Shown piece by piece: positions 22,146-33,347 of a stretch of DNA of 64,000 nucleotides; position 1 is the first letter of the stretch, and every line of letters starts with the position of its first letter. Below the pieces are notes generated by a model, which ran no database searches, was not told the origin of the DNA, and was given only the letters and a program-made list of their open reading frames with translations. The translations under genes and the position numbers were made by a program. The stretch is from Zygnema cylindricum (Eukaryota; Streptophyta; Zygnematophyceae; Zygnematales; Zygnemataceae): contig JBBHKE010002609.1 of the NCBI GenBank assembly GCA_037447655.1, positions 365,582-429,581 of the forward strand. Direction: 5' to 3'.

Positions 22146-23422
22146 GGTGCATCCATGCATATGTGTCGTGATACAAAACTCTTCACTAAGCTAAGGAAAA
22201 TCCCTACTATAATAGAGTATGGGGATGGGAGAGTGGTTACTACAGATCTAGTGGGATCAATAGATCTGAAAGTCTTAGTGAAGGGTAAGACTTCTATACT
22301 TACATTCACAGATGTACTCTACATTCCTCAACTGAGTAAAAATCTTGTCTCTACGTTTGTGTTAGATGACAAAGAGTTTGATACCTTCACTGGAAAGGGA
22401 GTCTTTACAGCTAAGTATGGGGATGAAGTTTTTTTCACGGCAGATAAGGGTAGCCAAGGAATGTTTAGGCTTAACCTGAGTAATGAAAAGAAGAATGCTT
22501 ACTATGTTGGTGTCCCTAAGTTGATGATTTGGCATAAGCGGTTGGGGCATGTGCATTTTGATAGGTTGAGGGAAATGAAAAAGCTTGGGGTAGTAGAAGG
22601 CATTCAGTTTGGGGATAATGAAATGATGGATGATTGTAGTGGTTGTGCTCAAGGTAAGGCTCACAAACTTCCCTTTCCCAAAGCCGCCATATATAGAGGT
22701 GAGAAAGTGATAGATTTGGTCCACACAGATATTTGGGGACCTGCAAAAGTACATTCGGTTGAAGGAAAGAGGTTTATGATGACAATAACCGATGACTGGT
22801 CTAGATACTCTAGAGTCTACTTTTTGAAAACAAAGTCTGAAGCATCAACTTACTTCAAAGAATATAAAGCCCAGAGTGAAAAGTTGCATGAAACCCCCAT
22901 TAAGAGGATAAGGAGTGAATATCTAAGAGATGAGGGAGTGCAGCACCAGAAAACTGTACCATATAACCCGGAACAAAATAGGGTGAAAAGTTGCATGAAA
23001 CCCCCATTAAGAGGATAAGGAGTGAATATCTAAGAGATGAGGGAGTGCAGCACCAGAAAACTGTACCATATAACCCGGAACAAAATAGGGTAGCTGAGAG
23101 GTTAAATCGAACGCTAGGAGATAGTGCATGCAGTATGTTGGCTGACAAGAAAATAGGAAAGAGATTTTGGGCAGAAGCAATGAACTGTGCCAACTACATT
23201 AAGAATAGAGTCATTACCTCAGGTGTAAAGGGAGTGACACCTTATGAGAGATGGGCTGGAAGGAAACCAGATATCTCACATCTTAAAGTATTCGGTAGCC
23301 AAGTTAACAGTCTTGACACAGATAGGAAAAACAGGGAACTAGATGCTAAGGGAAAACCTGGATACTTTGTGGGATATGATGAGGATGTTAAGGGATATAG
23401 AGTCTATGACTTAGCAAAAAAA
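22146..23422 (+). pseudogene. Element D protease/integrase, left of solo LTR
   Basis: Readable: MHMCRDTKLFTKLRKIPT, LSKNLVSTFVLDDKEF, CSGCAQGKAHKLPFPK, HTDIWGPAKV and TDDWSRYSRVYFLK. The segment carrying the second catalytic Asp (DNGGEFTS in relatives) is deleted: IKRIRS runs straight into EYLRDEGVQHQKT. A tandem duplication of about 109 bp (copies near 22877-22985 and 22986-23094) then repeats this stretch and shifts the frame. The integrase C-part follows to DLAKK, where the solo LTR inserts. Confidence 0.85.
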
Positions 23423-24587
23423 TGTTGATATTTGAGTATTTTCTAGGTCTGTATTATAATAGGAAAAATGTAGAGGCGGTCTACCTCTAACTCCCTTTAC
23501 CAAGCCCCCACACTTGTTGTATTCACTGAAGGCTGGGTAGGGTGATAGGGCCATGGCTGCCTAAAGCTTTGTAGCAGACAGTTAGCAGAAAATAGATGGG
23601 TTTACTAAAAGTATTGACGGACCCAGGAATTGATCCTGGTACCTGTCGTCCGTCAATGTAGCCATTAGCTTTGTCCGTTTAGTCTAGGACTAGTGCTAGG
23701 ACATATAGGGTTTGATAATTATATAAATATGTACACGTAGACGAATTCATTTAACGGCGCAAAAAGATCCTTAGTACATAGAAACAGTTTAGTGAAGTAT
23801 GGTTTACGCGAAACTGATACCGCGCATTTGTTTCGACGGCGAAACAAATACCGCGCACTTATTTTCGACGGGTAAGAATGGATACCAGATTTAATCGACG
23901 GCCGTGGTGCTAGCCGAGATTCCGGAATGGCCGCCTTGGCGTTTTCTGACGCCGCCACTCTGGATGACACGTGGAAATGCGCTGGAGGATTGCGGAATCT
24001 CCGGAGCGCAAGATAACAAGTTTGGGTGTGATATTTGTCACTCGTATGGTCTTGTCGTACAATTTCCGTACAGAAAGTACTCCGGCTCCTGTACTTTTAT
24101 GTACGGTACAGTCCTGTGATTGGCGCCGTACTTCAGTAGAAGGGGTTTAGAGAGGGGACTAGAACTTAGAATATTTCTGGTAGGTAGATGCCTCTCCCAG
24201 AGAGCACCTTGTATAAATGGCAAACTTTGGCCAACCATAACTATCAATTCAGTTAACCAAATTCAGTGATTCTTGTTGCTGCGGACTCAGGGGAGTCTAG
24301 GCTACACAGGGGTGTAGTCGGTCGGAGTCTTTGCCTGCCTGGGTGGCTGCATTTCTTAGGGAAAGTCAAAGTGGGTGAATGTGCCCAAATCACATATTCT
24401 AACTTTGCATTCTGTGGTGGAACTGAGCACACAGAAAGTGTTAATTCACAAGGGTGAAGCTATATTGGGGTTTTGATTGTCAAAGGGTCAGTCATTTGGG
24501 TTTATATCAAGTTGGAGTCGGCACTATCTAGATTAGCTTCCTTTGTACCTGCGAATTCTGTGTGGCAATGGAGCCCATAGAATTTCA
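23423..24587 (+). repeat. Solo LTR of the C/E family
   Basis: 1,165 bp, TGTTGATATTTGAG...GAATTTCA, flanked by AAAAA on both sides (23418-23422 and 24588-24592). Element D integrase codons (DLAKK then IILVKHLVV) continue across it. No internal region remains, as expected after LTR-LTR recombination. TATAAAT at 24212-24218; CACGTG at 23968-23973; GTAC cluster 24055-24130; ATTGG near 24118; terminal ATG GAG CCC ATA GAA TTT CA at 24568-24587. Confidence 0.9.
23606..23690 (-). promoter_or_regulatory. tRNA-like Pol III-type block in solo LTR (antisense)
   Basis: Minus strand: CTAAACGGACAAAGC, then CCAGG-ATCAATT-CCTGG, a 5-bp stem with a 7-nt loop like a T arm (23623-23639), GGGTCCGTCA and TTTT (23610-23607). 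Outer GACGGAC arms flank the T-arm-like hairpin. Confidence 0.45.
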
Positions 24588-26597
24588 AAAAAGATATAAT
24601 TCTGGTCAAACACTTAGTTGTCATGGATGAACGGAAGTCGTTTGACCCCTTCAAATATTCAAAGAAGATAAGAATCAGATTTGAGTTCGACAGTGAGGAG
24701 AACTCGGTCGTTCTCGAAAGGGACATGAGTGAAACCATGATTGCAAATTCAGAGGAGATCCGAGATACAGGAGACTCACCGGAAACCTCACATACTCCTA
24801 TGGATTTCGAGGACATAGAAGAAGCGGGACCAGAACCGGCTTCCATGGACAGGGGAGCCGATGAGACAGTGAGAAGAAACCCAAGACTTCCTTCCATTCC
24901 AGCTTCGAAGTTCGAGGGAGGAAGGAGGAGCAGCAAAAGGATACAAGAAAAACAGGTCACTCATAAGGTAACTAAGCTATCTCACCCAGATGAGCCTCAG
25001 TCTTACTCGGAGGCAGTGAATAGTCCAGAGAAAGAAAGATGGATTAGAGCCATATATGATGAGATGACTTCTATCATGGAAGCAAATACTTGGGAGCTAG
25101 CAGATTGTCCTCCAGACAGAAAAACCGATTGGGTGTAAATGGATATTTAAACTAAAACTGAACCCAGATAATACCATTGAGAGACATAAGGCTCGATTGG
25201 TAGCGAAGGGGTTCACCTTAAAGGAAGGGATTGACTATGAGGAGACCTTTGCTCCAGTTGTTCGGTTCCCATCAGTAAGGATTCTCCTCAGTTTGGCAGT
25301 AGCGGAAGACATGGAAATACACCAGATGGACATTAAGACTGCTTTTCTTAATGGTGAGTTAGAGGAAGAAATTTTCATGAGGCAACCCGAGGGGTTCGTG
25401 GAAGAAGGAGAAGATAGCAAAGTCTTCAGGCTCATAAAGTCGTTATATGGACTGAAGCAGGCTCCCCGACAGTGGAATAAGAAACTAGATGAGTTTCTCA
25501 CCGATCTGGGATACATCCTGATCAGCTCTGACCATTGTATCTATATGTTTGAAGATGAGAATGGTGACATTTTTGTTGCAATTTATGTGGATGATCTGCT
25601 TGTGTTAAGTAAGGCTTTGGAGAAGATCAATAGGCTAAAGAAAGATCTTAGGGGCAGATTTGATATGAAGGATTTAGGGGAGGCAAAATATATTTTGGGG
25701 ATCCAAATGGAGAGAGATAGGGGGAAGAAGATTATCAGACTTACTCAGAAAGAAGGAATATGCAATATGCTTGAGAAATTCCAGATGGAAAACGCTAACA
25801 GTTGTACCACTCCCATGGACTTGAAAAAAGTAAGTGATGGGAGTGTAGAAGGAGGAGTGATGATCTTAGACGATCAGATGAGTCCAGAAGAGAGAGAGTT
25901 TATGAAGTCTATCCCTTATACACAGGTCGTAAGAAGTTTAATCTATTTTATGAACTGTACTAGGCCAGACATAGCGGCAGCAGTTGGAGTACTCAGTAGG
26001 GGTCTTAATGATCCTAGGAAGAGAGACTGGGAGGCAGCCAAGAGAGTCATGAGATATCTGGTTGGAACCAGAGAATTATGGTTGCATTTGGGAGGGGAGC
26101 ACACTGATATCACCACTTGGAGTGATGCCAGTTATGGGGATGCACCTATGAGAAGATGCACTTCTGGATATGTTTTGTTTGTGGGGGAAGGTGCTTGCTG
26201 TTGGAGCAGTAAGCAACAAAAGGTGGTTGCTCAGTCTACTATGGAGGCTGAGTATATGGCGTCTTATTCAGCTGTAAAATAACTAATGTGGGTGAAGTCA
26301 TTGTTGCAAGAACTGGGATATATGAAGGAGGGAGTGCATGAAATCTTTTGCGATAATCAAGCTGCAATCGCAATTGCAGCCAATCCAAAACACCATTTCA
26401 AAGCAAAACATATGGACATAAGATTAAGCTTCATAGGAGAAAAAGTTGAAAATAAATTTTAAATCTTGTGTATAGACCTGATGAAGAAATGGTGAATGCC
26501 ATGATGACAAAACCAGTGCCCTCTCCTAAATTAAAATATTGTCGGGAAAAATGCGGGTTGAAAGAAAAATTAAAATTATACTAGAAAATAAGGGGAG
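24588..26597 (+). pseudogene. Element D linker, RT and RNase H
   Basis: The linker ERKSFDPFKYSKKIRIRF and FEGGRRSSKRIQEKQV lead into RT (MEANTWELAD). One extra A near 25125 shifts the frame. The RT frame 25197-26282 is long and clean: [33 protein letters not shown] (motif A), LYGLKQAPRQW, YVDDLLVLSK, RPDIAAAVGVLSRG, STMEAEYMAS. A stop TAA (26280-26282) precedes LMWVKSLL. RNase H DNQAAIAIAANPK and MMTKPVPSPKL follow with another frame break near 26455. Polypurine tract AAAATAAGGGGAG at 26585-26597. Confidence 0.9.
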
Positions 26598-27637
26598 TGT
26601 TAAAATTAATAGATTTCTATAGTATTTTCTAGGTTTAAATATGTAAGTATAAAAGAAAAGAAAAGGACGGGCAGCCTGCCTTCACCTCCTCTCTCTAGCC
26701 CCTATACTTGTTGTAGTCACTGAAGGATAGAGAGGATGGTTGATCCATGGCTGCCTTAGTTCAACAGGCAATTATTTTTAGTAGGTTACTGAAAATATTA
26801 CCTGACGGACCCGGGATTTGATTCCGATACCTGCGGTTCGTGAAGTTGGCCGATAGCGGTCAGCTTTATCCTATTAGACTAGGACCAATGCTAAATGCTA
26901 TAGTATGTGATAGATATATATTTATTTAGGGAGGAACAAATCCATTTAACTAAAACTGTATACGACATGCATAGATACAGTTTTATGAAAGTACAAAGTA
27001 CGATTCTATTTCAAAACGGATACAACTTATTTTGTTTCGACAGCGAAACAAATGTCGCGCAAGTATTTATAACGGCTAATATTGCGTCTCGCTGCAAATC
27101 CAACGGCGCACATTATCGCCGAAATCCCGAAGTGGTCACTTAGGCGTTTTGTGACGTGGCGTGACCTGGAGCCACGTGGAGAGATGACACTCGGTCATAG
27201 GAATTCCGAAGAATGTACGGACGAGTAAAAAACAAACACACGTCCGCTTAATAGCCTTATCGTACATATGCCGTACAAAAGGTACACTGGCAATGGTACT
27301 TTTTGGTACGGTACAGTAATGTGATTGGTCCGTACTTCAGTAGATAGAAGTTATTAGAGGGAATCAGGACTTAGAAAATTTTGGTAGGTAGTCACCTCTC
27401 TTCTTTTGAGAGTTTGTATAAATTGGCATTTTTACTGCCTCATAACTTATCGGCTAGTTGGCCGTTTTCAGTGATTCTTTTTGCCACGGGCTCAAAGGAG
27501 TCCAGGCTGCACACGGGTGCAGTCAAACGGTCATTTTGCCTTTCTAGACAGCAGTGGTTGTGGCTTGAAGTGGGTTAGTTAAATACTATCTAGAGGCTTC
27601 CTGTATTTTGTGGTCCAATGGAGGACACAGAATTGAA
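26598..27637 (+). repeat. 3' LTR of element D
   Basis: 1,040 bp, TGTTAAAATTAATAG...GAATTGAA. The final CA is altered to AA. It keeps an intact gag start region (ATG GAG GAC ACA GAA) at its end, showing that these codons belong to the LTR. Confidence 0.9.
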
Positions 27638-28027
27638 CGGACGGCCGCGATAGGCGGCGCGATCACGGAAGGGGTACTTTTGGCGTTTTACGGTCTTTGC
27701 CATGTCAAATGAGATGTGGCGTGATAACATTGAATTACGGGAACTCTGGAGATTACGGGAACAAATCCTGATTTGACACGTGTCGACATTTTGGCCATGT
27801 TGTACAATGGTTGTACATAAAGTACACCGACACCTGTACTTTTTTGTACGACACAATAATTTGATTGGTGCCGAACTTCAGAAGATAGAGTTTTAGAGGG
27901 GGAATAGGACTTAGAAAATTTTGGGTAAGTAGTTGCCTCTCCCAGAGAGCACCTTGTATAAATGGCAAACTTTGGCCAGCCATAACGATCAATTTACTTG
28001 ACCATTTTCAGTGATTCTTTTTGCTAC
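27638..28027 (+). repeat. 3' LTR of element C, piece 2
   Basis: Continues the C LTR from CGGACGGCCGCG to GCTAC, the TSD of element F. It keeps the TATA box (TTGTATAAATGG near 27955) that the C 5' LTR has lost, plus ACACGTGTCGAC (near 27776) and GTAC motifs. Confidence 0.85.
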
Positions 28028-28918
28028 TGAAATTCTGTGGTCTCCATTGACCCACAGAATGAGCAGCCTATGTAAAGCCTCTAGGATAATATTTGCCCCT
28101 TCTACTTTCCCGCTGAATAAGCGCCGCCCAGGCACACAAATATTCTGACCACTCTCACCCTTGTGAGGACAAGACTCCCCTGAGTCAAACGCAAAAAGAA
28201 TCACTGAATTTGCTCACCCGAGCAGTAAGTTATGGCTGGTCAAAGACGACCTTTATAGTTACAAGCTCTCTTAGAGAGAGAGGTACCTAAATATTACTAA
28301 GTCTCGGTCTGCCTACTCACGACTACCTACTATTAAACCCTAGTCCAATAGGAACACTATAAAGTACAAGAAGGTACAATGGGCGATGTACTTATTGTAC
28401 AACTATTGTACGACAAGGTCTACAAGGTGACACCTGTCATATCGGAAGCCATGGTTCCTCCTCCCATCTTCTCCGGTATCAAATAATGTGGCGCCACGTG
28501 GCACCGCGTGACGCTATATCCGTATGCCGCCGAAAAGCTCACTTCGCGTGGCGGCTTTAATGCCGGCCGTCCGATCAAAACATATTTTACACGGTTCAGA
28601 TTCGCGTACATGCAGAAATTGCTCATTTTGGTTAGTCTGCTGTTAATTAGCTGTTTTGTTAATGTTTATATATTTATGAAACCCGTCACGTGTATCGTTT
28701 CGTAACTCTTTAATGGTTAAGGCGTTAGGCTTTAAAGAGTCTAGTGGTCACAGGTTCAAATCTAGACCTATGCATCATTTTATCCAAAATACCCTTATCT
28801 GCAAAAACTGCCACTTTCTAAATATGGCGGCAGCCATGGCGCGCCTTTGATCCTCACTCTCTTTCTTTAAAACAAAACTAAAATAGGGAAGTGAACTATT
28901 AATTACCTCTTTTCAACA
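28028..28918 (-). repeat. 3' LTR of element F
   Basis: 891 bp; plus-strand ends TGAAATTCTGTGG and TTTTCAACA. On the minus strand it ends ATG GAG ACC ACA GAA TTT CA, an intact gag start. GCCACGTGGC G-box palindrome near 28493-28502; GTAC motifs 28355-28410. Confidence 0.95.
28705..28780 (+). promoter_or_regulatory. tRNA-like Pol III-type block in F LTR (antisense)
   Basis: CTTTAATGGTTAAGGCG (near 28708-28724) is a convincing tRNA D-arm/A box, and GGTTCAAATCT (28753-28763) is a B box. TCTAG/CTAGA arms frame the second half and ATTTTATCC follows. The same block is at about 34023-34098 in the 5' LTR. Confidence 0.5.
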
Positions 28919-30599
28919 CTACCCTTAATTCCTAGTCACTTTTCAATTTTAATCCACAGTTTTCTCTGCAATAAATCAACTTAGGGGAAGGCACTGCTTT
29001 TGTCATCATGTCTGCAATCATTTCTCTATCAGTTTTATGAACCAGTTTAATAATTTTATTTTCTACCTTCTCTCTGACAAAGCTTAGTCTAATATCCATA
29101 TGCTTAGCTTTGAAGTGATGTTTCGGATTAGCTGCAATCGAGATAGTAGCTTGATTATCACAAAAAACATTTTGAGTTCCAGACTTCATGAACCCAAGTT
29201 CTTCAAGTAGGGATTTAACCCACATTAATTCTTTGGTGGCAGCAAAGGAAGCCATGTATTCAGCCTCCATAGTGGACTGAGCAACTACTTTTTGTTGCTT
29301 GCTACTCCAACAACATGCACCGGATCCAATTTGCAACACATATCCAGTCGTACACCTCCTTAAAGGCACATCTCCATAACTGGCATCACTCCAAGTGGTG
29401 ATGTCAGTGTGCTCCCCTCCCAAATGCAACCATAATTCCCTTGTCCCCACCAAATACCTCATCACCCTTTTGGCAGCCTCCCAATCTCTCTTTCTTGGTT
29501 CATTTAGATTTCTACTAAGGACACCTACAGCTGCAGCTATATCCGGACGGGTACAGTTCATAAAATAAACTAAACTGCCTACAATCTGCCGATAAGGGAT
29601 ATTTTCCATAAATTTTCTTTCTATCTCGTCCATCTCATCATTAATGATGAATATTCCTCCCTCTTCACTCCCCTCACTCACTTTCTTCAAATCCATGGGA
29701 GTAGTACATCCGTTTGCTTTCTCCATTTGAAATTTTTCTAGAATATTACCGATTGCTTCTTTTTGAGTGAGTCTTATAATTCTATTCCCTCTATCTCTCT
29801 CCATCTGAATTCCCAAAATGTACTTTGCTTCGCCAAGATCTTTCATATCAAAACTGCTTCTAAGATCCCGTTTTAGTTTGTTAATTTTATCTAAGGACTT
29901 GCTTAAGACCAACAAATCATCCACATAAATAGCAATAAATATCACTCCATTCTCATCCTCAAATAAATATATAGAGTGATCTGAACTAATTCTGATATAC
30001 CCCAAACCGGTCAGAAATTCGTCGAGCTTTATATTCCATTGTCGCGGGGCTTGCTTAAGCCCATAGAGTGATTTTATCAGTTTGCAAACTTTGTTTTCTT
30101 CCCCACTTTCCACGAATCCTTCCGGTTGCCTCATGTAAATTTCTTCTTCCAACTCTCCGTGCAAAAAGGCAGTTTTAATATCCATCTGGTGGATTTCCAT
30201 ATCCTCCGCTGCGGCTATACTTAAAAGGATTCTAACAGAAGGAAATCTGACTACAGGTGCAAAGGTTTCTTCGTAGTCTATCCCCTCTTTCTGTGTATAA
30301 CCTTTTGCAACTAACCTAGCTTTGTACCTCTCAATGGTATTATCCGGGTTTAATTTAAGTTTAAACACCCACTTACATCCGATCGGTTTTCGGTCCGGTG
30401 GACAATCTACCAACTCCCATGTATTGGCTTCCATGATAGAGGCCATTTCTTCATTTATAGCTGTGATCCACCGGCTACTTTCTGGAGTGTTTATGGCCTC
30501 TAAGTATGTTTGAGGTTCATCTGGGTGAGACATCTTTGTGAGTTGGTTATTTACTTGTCTTTCTTGAAGTCGTTTACTACTTCTTCTTCCCCCCTTCAA
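28919..30599 (-). pseudogene. Element F RT/RNase H (long intact frame)
   Basis: Open from 30599 to 28932 with every RT and RNase H hallmark: [58 protein letters not shown] (motif A Asp), LYGLKQAPRQW, YVDDLLVLSK, RPDIAAAVGVLSRN, STMEAEYMASFAATKELMW, DNQATISIAANPKHHFKAK, ADMMTKAVPSPKL. It is out of frame with integrase because of one extra G in a run of G near 30590-30595. The polypurine tract is next to the LTR at 28919-28930. Confidence 0.9.
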
Positions 30600-32081
30600 A
30601 ATCGGACGCTGGTATGGAAGGCATTCTTGGGTTTCGTTTTAGGAAATTTTCAGCTCCCGTATCTTCCAATTCCGGTGTCTCATCAAGTTCCTCATCGGTT
30701 TCCACTTCGTATTGTGGCGTTGCCTCGGATGTTGTCCTTTCCTCCTTCTCCTTTGGTAGATTTGCAGATTTTTCTTTTTCTCCCTCTTCCTTCTCTTCAT
30801 TTTCAAAGTCAAAGTCAGAAAACTGATCCGTTTCAAATCTGATTTTGACTTCCTTATTATATTTGAATGGATCAATGGACTTCTCTTCATTCATCACCAC
30901 TATGTGTTTTACCAAAATTATATCTCTCTTTTTCAAGTCATACACTCGGTATCCTTTTGTGCTCTCATCATATCCTACAAGATATCCTGGTTTCCCTCTT
31001 CCCTCTAACTTCCATTTAGTCTTATCGGAATCCAAACTGTAGACTTGACTTCCGAACACTCTCAAACTAGACAAATCAGGCTTTCTTCCTGTCCACCTCT
31101 CATACGGAGTTTTCTCTTTATTTGCTGAAGTTAGGACTCTATTTTTTATGAAATTAGCATAGTTTATAGACTCCGCCCAAAACTGCAACCCTATCCTCTT
31201 ATCAGTTAACATACTTCTGGACATATCTCCTAAAGTTCTATTTACTCTTTCTGCTACTGCATTTTGTTCCGGATTATAGGGAACAGTTTTCTCATGATGA
31301 ATTCCTTCTTCTTTAAGATATTCTTCAAAATCCCTTGAGGTGTATTCTTTCCCATTATCACTTCTTATCTCTTTTATTGAGGTTTCATGTAGCTTTTCAC
31401 TCCATACTTTATACTCTTTGAAACATCTTAATACCTCTGACTTATGTCTGAGAAAGTATACCTTCGTGTATCTAGACCAATCATCTGTGATAGTTAACAT
31501 CCATATTTTCCCCCCCATGTGAGGCATACCTAGCAGGTCCCCAAACATCAGTGTGAACTAGATCTAATACTTTCTCTCTCCTAAATGTGGTTGCCTTTGG
31601 AAATGGAAGTCTATGAATCTTCCCTTGGGCACATCCACTACAATCATCAAAGGTCTCATCATCTTCAAAAGTAATACCCTCCACTATTCCCTTTTTCTTC
31701 ATTTTCTTTAATCTATCTAGATGCACATGCCCCAACCTTTTATGCCAAGCATCATCTCACTTGCACACGAGTAGAGAACACTCTTTTCATTGCAAAGTAG
31801 AATTCTGAACATTCATTGACTGCCCTTCTCAGCTATGAAATAAACCTCATTATCAAAGCTTGCTGTGAAGATTCCTTTCCTAGTTCCTGTTTCAAACTCC
31901 TTTTCATCTAGGACAGCTGTTGAGACTAGGTTCTTGCTAAGTTGTGGAATGTAAAGAACGTCTGAGAGTGTTACAATTGAGGCTTTCCATCAACTAGAAC
32001 CTTCAAGTCAACAGTTCCAACAAGACTTGTGGTTTCTACTCTACCATCTCCGTACTCTATCTCAACTGTTGGGATCTTTTC
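30577..32081 (-). pseudogene. Element F protease C-part and integrase
   Basis: The integrase zinc-binding part lies at 31735-31560 (HVHLDRLKKMKKKG, CSGCAQGKIHRLPFPK, HTDVWGPARY). The core is at 31548-30577 with TDDWSRYTKVYF, IRSDNGKEYTS (catalytic Asp kept), NPEQNAVAERVNRTLGD, GYLVGYDES and DPFKYNKEVKIRF. A run of seven C near 31511 breaks the frame between the two. Stops and shifts also lie at 31750-32080 in the protease/integrase spacer. Confidence 0.85.
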
Positions 32082-33347
32082 TCAGTTAGTGAACCACCGC
32101 TTATCTTTGCACATATGCATTGAAGCCCCTAAGTCTATGATCCTCCCGTCCTCGGGTGGATCCCTCTTACCTCCGAAAGCACACTTTTGTCTCCGTGGAA
32201 TGTCGACATGCTTTTCAGTGTTTTTCGGATTAAGGAGAAGCTCCTCAAGCTCCTCTTCAGGTTCAGTTTTTCCTTCCACTTCCTCATCAAGAACTTGAGT
32301 CAAGAAAGCCTTTTTCTTTCCTCCGTCCTTTGAAGTTCCTTGACCATCTTTCAGTCGAAGATCTGCAAGTCTGACACAATCTGCCATATAGTGTCCCGGT
32401 TTCTTGCAGAAGTGACATAATCCTCCTCGAGAAGTTCCTCTCCCCTGTCTATCAAATCTGCCACCTCCTTGTCCTCTTCCACCAAAGTTTCGATAAGGAT
32501 CTTTCCCTCTCTCCTCATCAAGCTTCCGCAATCAGCTCCTGCAGACAATGCTTGAACACTTGGACTCCCTCTCCTAAGCTCTATGGTGCTTTCTTTCACT
32601 AAAATCATTCCCACAGTGTCATCCCAATTCCAATTGCTATCTCCTATGTCCTGCAATCGGTTAATGATATTCTCATACTCTTCAGGTAGTTTCATCATTA
32701 ATGTGTTCACTCTTTGTCTCTCAGACCATGAGTTACCTGCACTCTCTAACTCTCCAAACAATGCTCCTAAATCATTGCAATAATTATCCATACTTCCTCC
32801 CTTATAAGTATAAGCTGCAATCTTATTTTCTGCCAACTGATGCTGCTGCAATGATCCACTCTTATATTTGTTAACTAGTGATATCCAAATCTGAGATGAA
32901 GATTTGACATGCATAAGGGGAATGGCAATGCCCTTTGCTACACTTTTAAGAATTAAGAGCTTAGCAACCTTGTGTTTGTAGTTCCACTTTTCATACTCTG
33001 ATCTTTCGGTCTGAACCCTTGTCGTTGTTGCTGGTGGTGCTGCTGCCGGTATCGCCTTCGGCAATGGTGTTACTTGAGTTGCAACTCTTTCCTTTTCTCC
33101 TTCCATGACAATCTCTTCTCTTTCCTCGACTTCATCCTCGGTGATGGTGGCAGCTGTTCTACCAACTGTAGAGGCGGAGGTGCCAGAAAAACGTGTCCCT
33201 CCAAACCCAGGTGGAGGTGGGCATCGAATTTGTCCAGACACTATGCCCCATAAATGCTTCTCAAATAGTTCTCCCTCCATCATCATTTCCCAATAAAGAA
33301 AGTCTGATCCATCAAATATGGGCACCCTAGAGGGTGGGCCCATAACC
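32082..33347 (-). pseudogene. Element F gag and protease start
   Basis: Gag from VMGPPSRVPIFDGSDFLYWEMMMEGELFEKHLWGIVSGQ on. The central region has AYTYKGGSMDNYCNDLGALFGELE and LPEEYENIINRLQ. A frameshift near 32525 precedes GGLCHFCKKPGHYMADC (CCHC knuckle). The protease site reads DLGAS in place of DSGAS. In the 5' LTR the start codon has lost one G (ATGAGACC for ATGGAGACC) and the fifth codon is TAA. Confidence 0.85.
33333..33347 (-). other. Primer-binding site of element F, intact
   Basis: Minus strand GGTTATGGGCCCACC, directly abutting the LTR end at 33348. Exact complement of initiator tRNA-Met nucleotides 25-39; also codes for gag V-M-G-P-P. The clean LTR pair fixes the LTR boundary here without ambiguity. 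Confidence 0.85.

Larger units (their letters stand above)
19976..27637 (+). mobile_element. Copia-type element D (plus) inserted in C 3' LTR
   Basis: Two LTRs of identical length (19976-21015 and 26598-27637, 1,040 bp each). The interior has gag, protease, integrase, RT and RNase H in copia order. The flanks are CGGAT (19971-19975) and CGGAC (27638-27642), the same target with one change. Removing D rejoins C LTR sequence (GATCGGACGGCCGCG) as in the intact C 5' LTR. A solo LTR sits at 23423-24587 inside D. Without it D is about 6.5 kb. Confidence 0.9.

Noticed and set aside
28500-28705. Short frames in LTRs (for example around SFSAAYGYSVTRCHV and MGGGTM)
   Set aside because: They repeat in every F-type LTR on both strands because the LTR repeats; U3 promoter sequence, not genes.
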